64,000 nt of DNA from Sphingomonas aurea (GTDB taxonomy: Bacteria; Pseudomonadota; Alphaproteobacteria; Sphingomonadales; Sphingomonadaceae). Both the position numbers and the translations under genes were made by a program. Where the stretch lies: assembly GCF_030678875.1 (NCBI RefSeq), contig NZ_JAUUDS010000001.1, forward strand, positions 744,001-808,000. Direction: 5' to 3'. The notes beneath the pieces were generated by a model, which made no database searches, was not told the DNA's origin, and saw only the letters and a list, made by a program, of their open reading frames with translations. Of this stretch, positions 37,606-43,304 are shown piece after piece; positions within the stretch are counted from its first letter, which is position 1; every line of letters begins with the position of its first letter.

Positions 37606-37635
37606 AAACTACGCTTATCGTAGCTTCTTAGTCAA
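37606..37635 (-). promoter_or_regulatory. Predicted leftward early promoter (PL-like)
   Basis: Reading the minus strand, TTGACT (37635-37630) and TAGTTT (37611-37606) are spaced by 18 nt. One operator-like palindrome overlaps the -35 edge (37635-37649) and the other fills the spacer and enters the -10 (37609-37623), which is ideal for repression. Confidence 0.6.
37609..37623. promoter_or_regulatory. Predicted repressor operator OL1
   Basis: CTACGCTTATCGTAG matches CTACG-N5-CGTAG exactly. It sits inside the predicted leftward promoter. Confidence 0.7.
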
Positions 37636-37649
37636 TACGCTTTTCGTAG
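37635..37649. promoter_or_regulatory. Predicted repressor operator OL2
   Basis: ATACGCTTTTCGTAG differs from the CTACG-N5-CGTAG motif by one base. Its centre lies 26 bp from that of the operator at 37609-37623. Confidence 0.65.
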
Positions 37650-37730
37650 CTTTGCTCGTTAGCGCGATCGGGATTGCGCCTCTGTTCTATTTCTGTTCTC
37701 ATAAAGAGCAATTTGGATTCGGAGTGTCGA

Positions 37731-37916
37731 ATGCGTCGCGGATGCCAGCTACAGTTCTTCGGAGAGCCGCGAGGGCCGATCCGCGATAACCTGGATGAAG
37801 CACAAAGCGACGCACTGCGCCTCAAGCTGGGGCGGTTCGATGGTGACGGCCGTTTCTATCTCGATGCTGGCGCCACCTTCGTATGGCTTCCTATCGTGAC
37901 GGTCGTTGCCGCTTAG
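37731..37916 (+). CDS. Small phage protein convergent with the repressor
   Basis: This is a 61-residue protein starting at 37731 with GGAG 6-9 nt upstream. It has a mixed, plausible composition (QLQFFGEPRGPIRDNLDEAQ; RFYLDAGATFVWLPIVTVVA). Its stop overlaps the repressor stop by two bases on the opposite strand. It diverges from the left operon across the OL operators, so the repressor may control it as well. No family is recognised, and it could be spurious. Confidence 0.5.
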   Translation: MRRGCQLQFFGEPRGPIRDNLDEAQSDALRLKLGRFDGDGRFYLDAGATFVWLPIVTVVAA

Positions 37917-38527
37917 CGCTCGGTAATCTGTCGACCCAAGCGGCGCAGCGTGCCCGCGCCGAGTTGGACGGATACCACCCTGCCAACGATATCGATCGGC
38001 TCTGCGCCGAGAGTGATCACCGCATGTGCTGGATCGTCCGAAAGTGGCACAAGGCGAGCAGGATCTTGAGCGAACAGCTTGAATGTAAATGCACCTTGCC
38101 GATCAGACAGCACGTAAAAATCGCCGGCGAACAGATGCTTATCATTCGGATCGACGATTACGTCTGCGCCAAACGGCGCAACGAGGTTCATGCTTTCCCC
38201 GTCGACCTCCAGCGCGAATACGCCGCTTGGAAGCTCAGAGCTAACCTCAACTGAATCAGTCGTCTCGGCTAGTGCCTGCCGAAGTTCGCCAGCCGGCACC
38301 TGGCCGATGCGCTTAATCTTGCGCACGTTGGACGTTGGGCTGGCATCCAACCCCAGCATCCTGGCCAAGATCGGCATTTCTCGTTGCTGAATCTTTCGAC
38401 GCCCATTGAGCATCTCGCTCACGCGGGATGAAGGGAGACCTAGCTCGCGAGCGATGTCGACGGGCCGCCCCCGACCTTCAGCGATCCAAGCTCGCAACGC
38501 CTGCAAAAGTTCGTCATGGGTTACCAT
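37913..38527 (-). CDS. S24-family (LexA/CI-like) phage repressor
   Basis: This 204-residue repressor has an N-terminal helix-turn-helix (VDIARELGLPSSRVSEMLNGRR, about 23-44). A likely self-cleavage bond A79-G80 (QVPAGEL) precedes the peptidase domain with catalytic S112 (DGESMNLV) and K150 (AFTFKLF). This predicts RecA-stimulated autocleavage and SOS induction of the prophage. It is divergent from a Cro-like gene with two operator-like palindromes between them, and two more lie beyond its 3' end at the leftward promoter. The start is taken as 38527. Confidence 0.9.
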   Translation of the reverse strand: MVTHDELLQALRAWIAEGRGRPVDIARELGLPSSRVSEMLNGRRKIQQREMPILARMLGLDASPTSNVRKIKRIGQVPAGELRQALAETTDSVEVSSELPSGVFALEVDGESMNLVAPFGADVIVDPNDKHLFAGDFYVLSDRQGAFTFKLFAQDPARLVPLSDDPAHAVITLGAEPIDIVGRVVSVQLGAGTLRRLGRQITER

Positions 38528-38562
38528 GCGATGACATGACGCCTTTCGCAGCGCCGTGTCGT

Positions 38563-38577
38563 CTACGGACATCGTAT
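38563..38577. promoter_or_regulatory. Predicted repressor operator OR2
   Basis: CTACGGACATCGTAT matches CTACG-N5-CGTAG at 9 of 10 defined positions. It is 36 bp upstream of the repressor start. Confidence 0.6.
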
Positions 38578-38583
38578 TTGCGC

Positions 38584-38589
38584 TTGCAA
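38584..38589. promoter_or_regulatory. Possible shared palindromic -35 for divergent repressor and cro-like promoters
   Basis: TTGCAA, inside the perfect palindrome GCTTGCAAGC (38582-38591), reads the same on both strands. Rightward, TAGCAC follows after 17 nt. Leftward, TAGACG follows after 18 nt. Each spacer holds an operator-like palindrome. The -10 matches are weak, so this is tentative. Confidence 0.35.
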
Positions 38590-38594
38590 GCAAG

Positions 38595-38609
38595 CTACGA
38601 TTTGCGTAG
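38595..38609. promoter_or_regulatory. Predicted repressor operator OR1
   Basis: CTACGATTTGCGTAG matches CTACG-N5-CGTAG exactly and ends 9 bases before the cro-like start codon. Confidence 0.7.
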
Positions 38610-38618
38610 CACAATCCC

Positions 38619-38846
38619 ATGCGAACGGTCTCCGACATCATGGATGCTCTCGGCGGGGTCACTGCCGTAGCGAACGAATGCGGCTTGCCGCTCACAACCG
38701 TGCATAGCTGGAAGCGAGCCGGGTATGTCCCTGCTTGGCGTGTCCCCGAGCTCGTTCGAGTTGCCGAAAGGTTGGGGTCTGCCCTTGATCCGTCTGCCGT
38801 ACCCACCCGCAATGCGCGACCGATTACCACGAGGGCGACAGCATGA
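38619..38846 (+). CDS. Cro-like HTH regulator
   Basis: This 75-residue DNA-binding protein contains a helix-turn-helix (IMDALGGVTAVANECGLPLTTVHSWKRAG, given here in part as residues 7-35) of the Cro/YdaS type. It is the first rightward gene, divergent from the repressor, as in lambda. No ribosome binding site is visible. If the weak -10 at 38607-38612 is used, transcription would start at about the ATG, giving a leaderless message. Confidence 0.85.
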   Translation: MRTVSDIMDALGGVTAVANECGLPLTTVHSWKRAGYVPAWRVPELVRVAERLGSALDPSAVPTRNARPITTRATA

Positions 38847-38860
38847 GGCAGATCATGAGC

Positions 38861-39151
38861 TCAGGTTGGCCGCAGCCTTTGCTCCATCTCATCCGCCAAG
38901 TCTCGCAGCCTCGCCGCAGCTCGTTGATGCAGCTCGCTGGTCGGTTCTGCGCGACTGAAATCGCGAGCCCCATCGCGAAGCCCTTTGAGCAGCGGCACGC
39001 GAATGCCGCCCTTGTCTGCGACGTGAGCGGCAATCGCTTTGAGCAACAGTTCATCTGCAAACTGACGTGCCAAAAGTATCTCCATTTTGCCCCGCAGCGC
39101 TTTAATCTCCGCTCGCATTTTCGTGATTTCAGTCGCCGTCTGCGCGTCCAT
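38861..39151 (-). CDS. Phage hypothetical helical protein
   Basis: This 96-residue protein has a Lys/Glu/Ala-rich helical composition (TEITKMRAEIKALRGKMEIL; LRDLADEMEQRL), typical of a genuine coiled-coil protein. The overlapping plus-strand frame is rich in Cys, Ser and Arg and looks like its antisense. It is transcribed against the surrounding rightward genes. The ribosome binding site is weak (GCGGGA). Its function is unknown. Confidence 0.6.
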   Translation of the reverse strand: MDAQTATEITKMRAEIKALRGKMEILLARQFADELLLKAIAAHVADKGGIRVPLLKGLRDGARDFSRAEPTSELHQRAAARLRDLADEMEQRLRPT

Positions 39152-39338
39152 AGATCCCGCTTTTCGTCGATGTTTGCAGACACGACGATGGCGGCGGGTT
39201 CGGCGCTGTCAAGGCGCTGCCTCCGCAGCTGGAGTTGCGTGGCATGATCAGGCTCCATCATGGCAGTGAAGCTACGGCATCTCATCGCTCATCGTCACCG
39301 GGAGCTTCGCGCAACATTTCCCACCGGAAGGGCGGCGC

Positions 39339-39821
39339 ATGTCTGTGATTGCACCCGACGCGGTCAAAGGCCGCATGCTCAAGATCAAATTCGGCGAGCT
39401 GCTAGCGCTCGCGGGCGGCGTCGAGGCGGCGGCTGGGTTCTGCCGCGTCGGCAAGTCGGCGCTGGCCCGCTACGCCTCGCTGACCGCAGCAGACGTCGAC
39501 TTCTTCGCGCCGATCGATGTCGTCCACGATCTGGAACGCCTGACCGGCAGGCCGCTGGTCACCTGCCAGCTGGCCACCCTGGCGGACGGTGCCTTCGTCG
39601 CGCTGCCCACAGTGCCGGCGGGCGCAGGCGATCTGCTGGGGGCGGTCGGGCAACTGTCGGTCGAGTTCAGCGACGCCACCAACGCGGTCTGCGAGGGCCT
39701 GAAGGACGGCAAGTTCTGCACGGTGGATGCCGCGCGGCTGGAGAAGGAGGCCGACGACGTGATCCGCGTCGCGGTTGGACTGCGCGCATTGGCGCGCGCG
39801 ATCAAGGGAGAGGGACGATGA
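39339..39821 (+). CDS. Phage CII-like regulatory protein
   Basis: This 160-residue protein resembles the P2-type phage regulatory CII family: an N-terminal DNA-binding-like half (FGELLALAGGVEAAAGFCRVGKSALARYAS), a middle region naming a ligand or partner site, and a C-terminal helical half (EFSDATNAVCEGLKDGKFCTVDAARLEKEADD). GGAAGGG lies upstream of the ATG. Similarity is judged by pattern only. It is coupled to the next gene by an ATGA overlap. Confidence 0.7.
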   Translation: MSVIAPDAVKGRMLKIKFGELLALAGGVEAAAGFCRVGKSALARYASLTAADVDFFAPIDVVHDLERLTGRPLVTCQLATLADGAFVALPTVPAGAGDLLGAVGQLSVEFSDATNAVCEGLKDGKFCTVDAARLEKEADDVIRVAVGLRALARAIKGEGR

Positions 39822-40099
39822 AGCTGCACCTGCGGGCGAAAGCCCCGTCTGAGGGCGCGCGCCTGCTCGTTCGCTGGATCATGGGCCGCCATGGCGGCGA
39901 CGTCGCCCGCGCGGCGGAGAGGCTGATGGTGAGCGACGTGATTCTCTGCCGCATCGTCGAGGGCGACGTGGTGCCGGGGATCATCGTCGGCACCAGCCTG
40001 CAGCGGCACTGCGACATTCGCGCGCGGCATTTCAGCCAGCCTCCGGTGCGCGGCTGGTTCGACGAAGCCGACGCCGCGCCGCTGGCGGAGGCGGCATGA
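39818..40099 (+). CDS. Phage HTH-like hypothetical protein
   Basis: This 93-residue protein has an N-terminal segment with helix-turn-helix-like spacing (RWIMGRHGGDVARAAERLMVSDVILCRIV). It may bind DNA. Its start overlaps the CII-like gene's stop (ATGA). The long upstream extension in the same frame is a shadow of that gene. Confidence 0.7.
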   Translation: MKLHLRAKAPSEGARLLVRWIMGRHGGDVARAAERLMVSDVILCRIVEGDVVPGIIVGTSLQRHCDIRARHFSQPPVRGWFDEADAAPLAEAA

Positions 40100-40147
40100 C
40101 GACATTCGAGATCACGCGCGGGGTTTCCTCCCTGTTACCCACGCGTG

Positions 40148-40195
40148 CCGGCGAGGCGGGGCGTTCTCAGCCCCCCGCGAACCCCGCCTCGCCGG
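40148..40195 (+). repeat. Perfect 14-bp inverted repeat (large hairpin) before a phage gene
   Basis: CCGGCGAGGCGGGG (40148-40161) and CCCCGCCTCGCCGG (40182-40195) are perfectly complementary with a 20-nt loop that is itself GC-rich. It ends 8 nt before the AGGAGGGG ribosome binding site of the next gene. There is no T-tract. It could be an attenuator, an antiterminator target or a protein-binding site. Confidence 0.75.
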
Positions 40196-40214
40196 GTGAC
40201 CTAGGAGGGGCGGC

Positions 40215-40769
40215 ATGATGGCCACCCTCCCCGCCGTCCATGCGATGGACGAAGCGCCGGGCGTGGTCGCGTCGGCGGAGCGGGTCGACGCCTGGCTGGC
40301 GACGGCCAAGCCCGGCGACCGCTTCGTCTACGCCTCACGCTGTTCGCTGCCGGTCGCGTCGAAGGGCGCGGCGCGGATGCGCGCGCTTCAGGATAGCGGG
40401 CTGGTGTTCCTGCACTGCCCGCGCGACCGCGAGAACCCGACGATCTTCAACTATCTGGCGATCCGGACTGCCCGGCCCCGGCCCGCACCCCAGCCGGAGC
40501 GGGCGACGCTGACCGCGCGGCTGGTCGAGGCCGACACGGCACTGACCGATGCGCTGCTGCCGGTGTTGCAGCGGGCGGCGCACTATGGCCGCCCCTGCCC
40601 GACCGACAGGGTGCTGGCGCAGCGCGCGGCCATGACGATCGATCAGGTCGGCGAAGGGCTGGCGGCGTTGCGGCAGGCCGGGCTGATCCAGATCACAGCG
40701 CCGGGGTCGCAGTCCAAGCGGCGAGTGACGATCGTCGCCACGGGACAGCGCACGGGAGCCATGGCATGA
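40215..40769 (+). CDS. Phage hypothetical protein with two winged-helix-like segments
   Basis: This 184-residue protein begins after AGGAGGGG. The N-terminal segment (ASAERVDAWLATAKPGDRFVY ... RMRALQDSGLVFLHCPRD) and the C-terminal segment (PTDRVLAQRAAMTIDQVGEGLAALRQAGLIQ) each look like a winged helix. It may regulate or initiate replication. It is coupled by ATGA to the beta-clamp gene, which suggests a joint role. Confidence 0.75.
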   Translation: MMATLPAVHAMDEAPGVVASAERVDAWLATAKPGDRFVYASRCSLPVASKGAARMRALQDSGLVFLHCPRDRENPTIFNYLAIRTARPRPAPQPERATLTARLVEADTALTDALLPVLQRAAHYGRPCPTDRVLAQRAAMTIDQVGEGLAALRQAGLIQITAPGSQSKRRVTIVATGQRTGAMA

Positions 40770-41884
40770 CGGTCGAGGTCGACCGCGACGCGCTGGTCGC
40801 TGGGGTTCGGTCGGTGATCGACGTGGTCGCCGGTCGCTGCACCATACCGATCCTCGCGAACCTGCTGCTGGACGTGAGCGGGGGGCAGTTCACCATCACG
40901 GGCGCCGATCTCGACATGCAGGCGGCTTCGACGATCGAGGCGAGCGGCGAGCTGAGCACGACCGTGGATGCGCAGAAGCTGCTGGCGGCGGCATCGTCGT
41001 TCAAGCCCGGCAAGCTGACGCTCACGCCCAACACCGGGAAGAGCGGGCTCGTCTTGCGCCAGGGCCGCGGGCAGCGCACGCTTCAGACTCTGCCGGCAGC
41101 AGATTTTCCGAAGCGCGAGCCGCTGACGAACGCGAAGGCATTCAGCATCCCGGCTGCGTCGCTGTCACGCATTCTGGATACGACCCACTTCGCCCAGTCG
41201 CGCGATGAAACACGCTACTATCTCATCGGCAGCTTCCTGCATGTCGCAGCAGACAAGCTGAAGGCGGCGGCGACGGATGGGCACCGGCTGATCAGTGTCG
41301 AGGTGCCGCTGCCCGAAGGCGCTGCGGGCATGCCGGACACGATCGTTCCAGCATCGGCGACCAGTCATTTGCGCAAGCTGCTGGCCAAGTTCGAGGGCAG
41401 CGTAGCCGTGGAGGTCACGGCCAAGGCGATGACGTTCACCGTCGGAGCGACGCGCATCATCACCAACGTCGTCGATGGCACCTTCCCGGACTATTCGCGG
41501 GTTATCCCGCCGCAGGGCGCGCATAGCCTCACGACCGTGCGCGACGCACTGGTTGAGCCGGTTGCCGCTGTAACCGCAGTGATCAACGCAGAGGGCGACA
41601 AGTTCAAGGTTCGCAGCGTCGCGTTCGACCTGGGCGGCGCAGACGGCCACCTCGTTCGCTCACGCGATCAGATGGGCACGACGGCGAGCGAACCGCTGGA
41701 CGGCGATCTTGACGGCGCTCCGATCGAGTTCGGTGTGAACGCGGCCTATTTCCGGTCGGTGGTCGGGGCGTTTGCGGAGAAGGCCCGCGTGACGATCAAC
41801 ACCAGCGGCCCAGCGTCGCCGCTGCGCTTCACCAGCGACAAAGATCCGGACTTGATCGGCGTCGTTATGCCGATGCGGATCTGA
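40766..41884 (+). CDS. Phage-encoded DNA polymerase III beta sliding clamp (DnaN-like)
   Basis: This 372-residue protein has the three-domain DnaN layout. Recognisable motifs are RCTIPILANLLLDVSGGQ, the domain-2 core SRDETRYYLIGSFLHV and LKAAATDGHRLISVEVPLPE, the domain-3 TFPDYSRVIPP, and a C-terminus ending VVMPMRI, like the VxMPMRL end of bacterial clamps. It would encircle DNA as a dimer and tether host polymerase III or other partners. It sits in the phage replication module with SSB and the primase-helicase, and overlaps its upstream neighbour by ATGA. Confidence 0.9.
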   Translation: MTVEVDRDALVAGVRSVIDVVAGRCTIPILANLLLDVSGGQFTITGADLDMQAASTIEASGELSTTVDAQKLLAAASSFKPGKLTLTPNTGKSGLVLRQGRGQRTLQTLPAADFPKREPLTNAKAFSIPAASLSRILDTTHFAQSRDETRYYLIGSFLHVAADKLKAAATDGHRLISVEVPLPEGAAGMPDTIVPASATSHLRKLLAKFEGSVAVEVTAKAMTFTVGATRIITNVVDGTFPDYSRVIPPQGAHSLTTVRDALVEPVAAVTAVINAEGDKFKVRSVAFDLGGADGHLVRSRDQMGTTASEPLDGDLDGAPIEFGVNAAYFRSVVGAFAEKARVTINTSGPASPLRFTSDKDPDLIGVVMPMRI

Positions 41885-41895
41885 GGGAGAGAGCT

Positions 41896-42261
41896 ATGCC
41901 GTACAGCAAGGATGTCGACGGAAAGGTCTGGGCGCACGATCTCGTCAGCCAGCTCGTGGATGCCAGCGTCATCACAGGCACGCAAGCTGCCGATATCGTC
42001 GCGACGTCGCGCAACGTCGAGATGACGGTGCCGGTTCAATTCCTGTCTGATGAGTTGGTAGAGCATGCAGCGACCCGCGCTTTGCGCGAGGAGCTGGAGG
42101 AGCGCACCGACTACACTGCACCGACTGCCGTCGACGTCCATCTCCTCGCCGATGCGCTGCGCCACGTAAAGGCCGGCGAGGCCTTCGTAGCTGAGGCGTT
42201 GATCGCGCGGGCATTCGATGGCGTGGATATCGAACCGATCATGCGGGCGCTGCGCAGCTGA
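41896..42261 (+). CDS. Phage hypothetical protein
   Basis: This 121-residue acidic protein is mostly helical with no recognised family. Its conspicuous segments are VWAHDLVSQLVDASVITGTQA and AEALIARAFDGVDIEPIMRALR. GGGAGAG precedes the ATG. Its stop overlaps the next start by one base (TGATG-type), placing it between the clamp and the GapR-fusion genes. Confidence 0.75.
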   Translation: MPYSKDVDGKVWAHDLVSQLVDASVITGTQAADIVATSRNVEMTVPVQFLSDELVEHAATRALREELEERTDYTAPTAVDVHLLADALRHVKAGEAFVAEALIARAFDGVDIEPIMRALRS

Positions 42262-42746
42262 TGGCAGAGCGCACCCTCTCGGCCGGCGTTGCGCATGCGG
42301 TGGCAGAGATCCTGTCCGACCGGACCGAGATCACCGTCGACGACGCGATCGCGGCGCTGCCGGCTCATCTGACCGCGGCCAAGCCATCGAAGAAGTCGGT
42401 GGTGGCCGCGATCGTCGGCACCGGCTGGCGCGGCGTGAAGGTCGACGGGGTGCTGATCTACCGGGCGCCGCAGCTGCTGTCCGATCCGCTGCGCCGGCAC
42501 GGTGAAGAGGGCCACAACGTCGCAGCTGAAGAACTACGGCTGCTGATCGAGCGCGTGGAGCGGCTGGCCGAAGAGAAGAAGGGCATCGCCGACGATATCA
42601 AGGATGTCTTCGCCGAGGCCAAAGGCCGCGGATATGATCCGAAAGCCATCAAGGCGATCATCAGCATCCGCGCAAAGAAAAGGGAGGAGTGGCAGTCCGA
42701 TCAGGCCATCCTCGAAACGTACATGATCGCATTGGGGATGATGTAA
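42261..42746 (+). CDS. Winged-helix/GapR (DUF2312) fusion protein
   Basis: This is a 161-residue protein. Residues 1-85 look like a small winged-helix domain ([18 protein letters not shown] ... [16 protein letters not shown]). Residues 88-161 match GapR/DUF2312: the helix [20 protein letters not shown], then [20 protein letters not shown], ending [12 protein letters not shown]. GapR is a chromosome-structuring protein that binds overtwisted DNA ahead of polymerases. The stop overlaps the ssb start (TAATG). A fused GapR in a phage replication operon is unusual. Confidence 0.85.
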   Translation: MAERTLSAGVAHAVAEILSDRTEITVDDAIAALPAHLTAAKPSKKSVVAAIVGTGWRGVKVDGVLIYRAPQLLSDPLRRHGEEGHNVAAEELRLLIERVERLAEEKKGIADDIKDVFAEAKGRGYDPKAIKAIISIRAKKREEWQSDQAILETYMIALGMM

Positions 42747-43213
42747 TGAGCAGCGTCAACAAAGTCATTCTGATCGGCAACCTTGGCCGGGACCCGGAAG
42801 CGCGCAGCTTCCAGAATGGCGGCGAGGTCGTCAACTTCAGGATCGCGACCGGCGAGAGCTGGAAAGACCGTACGACCGGCGAGCGCAAGGAGCGCACCGA
42901 GTGGCACTCGATCGCGGTCATGAACGAGGGCCTGTGCAAGGTCGCCAAGCAGTACCTACGCAAGGGCTCCAAGGTCTATGTCGAGGGCCAGCTGCGCACG
43001 CGCAAATGGCAGGATCAGGCCGGCACCGACCGTTATTCGACCGAAGTCGTGCTGGGGCCGTTCAACAGCGTGCTGGTGCTGCTCGACAAGCGCGAGAGCG
43101 ATCCGGGGCGTCACGACTATACGGGATACCAGGATCAGCCCGGATCGGGCGGCAGCTCCGGGACGCAGGGCGGCGGCTTTGCGGATGATCTGGACGACGA
43201 CGTGCCGTTCTGA
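42746..43213 (+). CDS. ssb: Single-stranded DNA-binding protein
   Basis: This 155-residue SSB has the OB-fold start [17 protein letters not shown] and conserved [20 protein letters not shown] and [19 protein letters not shown] Gly/Gln/Ser linker follows, and the acidic tip DDLDDDVPF recruits partner proteins. It is phage-encoded, coupled to the GapR-fusion gene, and supports replication by the downstream primase-helicase. Confidence 0.95.
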   Translation: MSSVNKVILIGNLGRDPEARSFQNGGEVVNFRIATGESWKDRTTGERKERTEWHSIAVMNEGLCKVAKQYLRKGSKVYVEGQLRTRKWQDQAGTDRYSTEVVLGPFNSVLVLLDKRESDPGRHDYTGYQDQPGSGGSSGTQGGGFADDLDDDVPF

Positions 43214-43304
43214 CCCCGTACCCCGTCGCGGCGCTGCCGCGGCATCCCGCACGCGCTGGCAGGCCGCCTGATCGATGCCTGCCCTGATCTGATCGGGGGC
43301 TTTC

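Noticed and set aside
38843..39247. Plus-strand ORF coupled by ATGA to the cro-like gene
   Set aside because: Cys/Ser/Arg-rich composition looks like the antisense of the helical minus-strand protein at 38861-39151; I kept the latter with moderate confidence.
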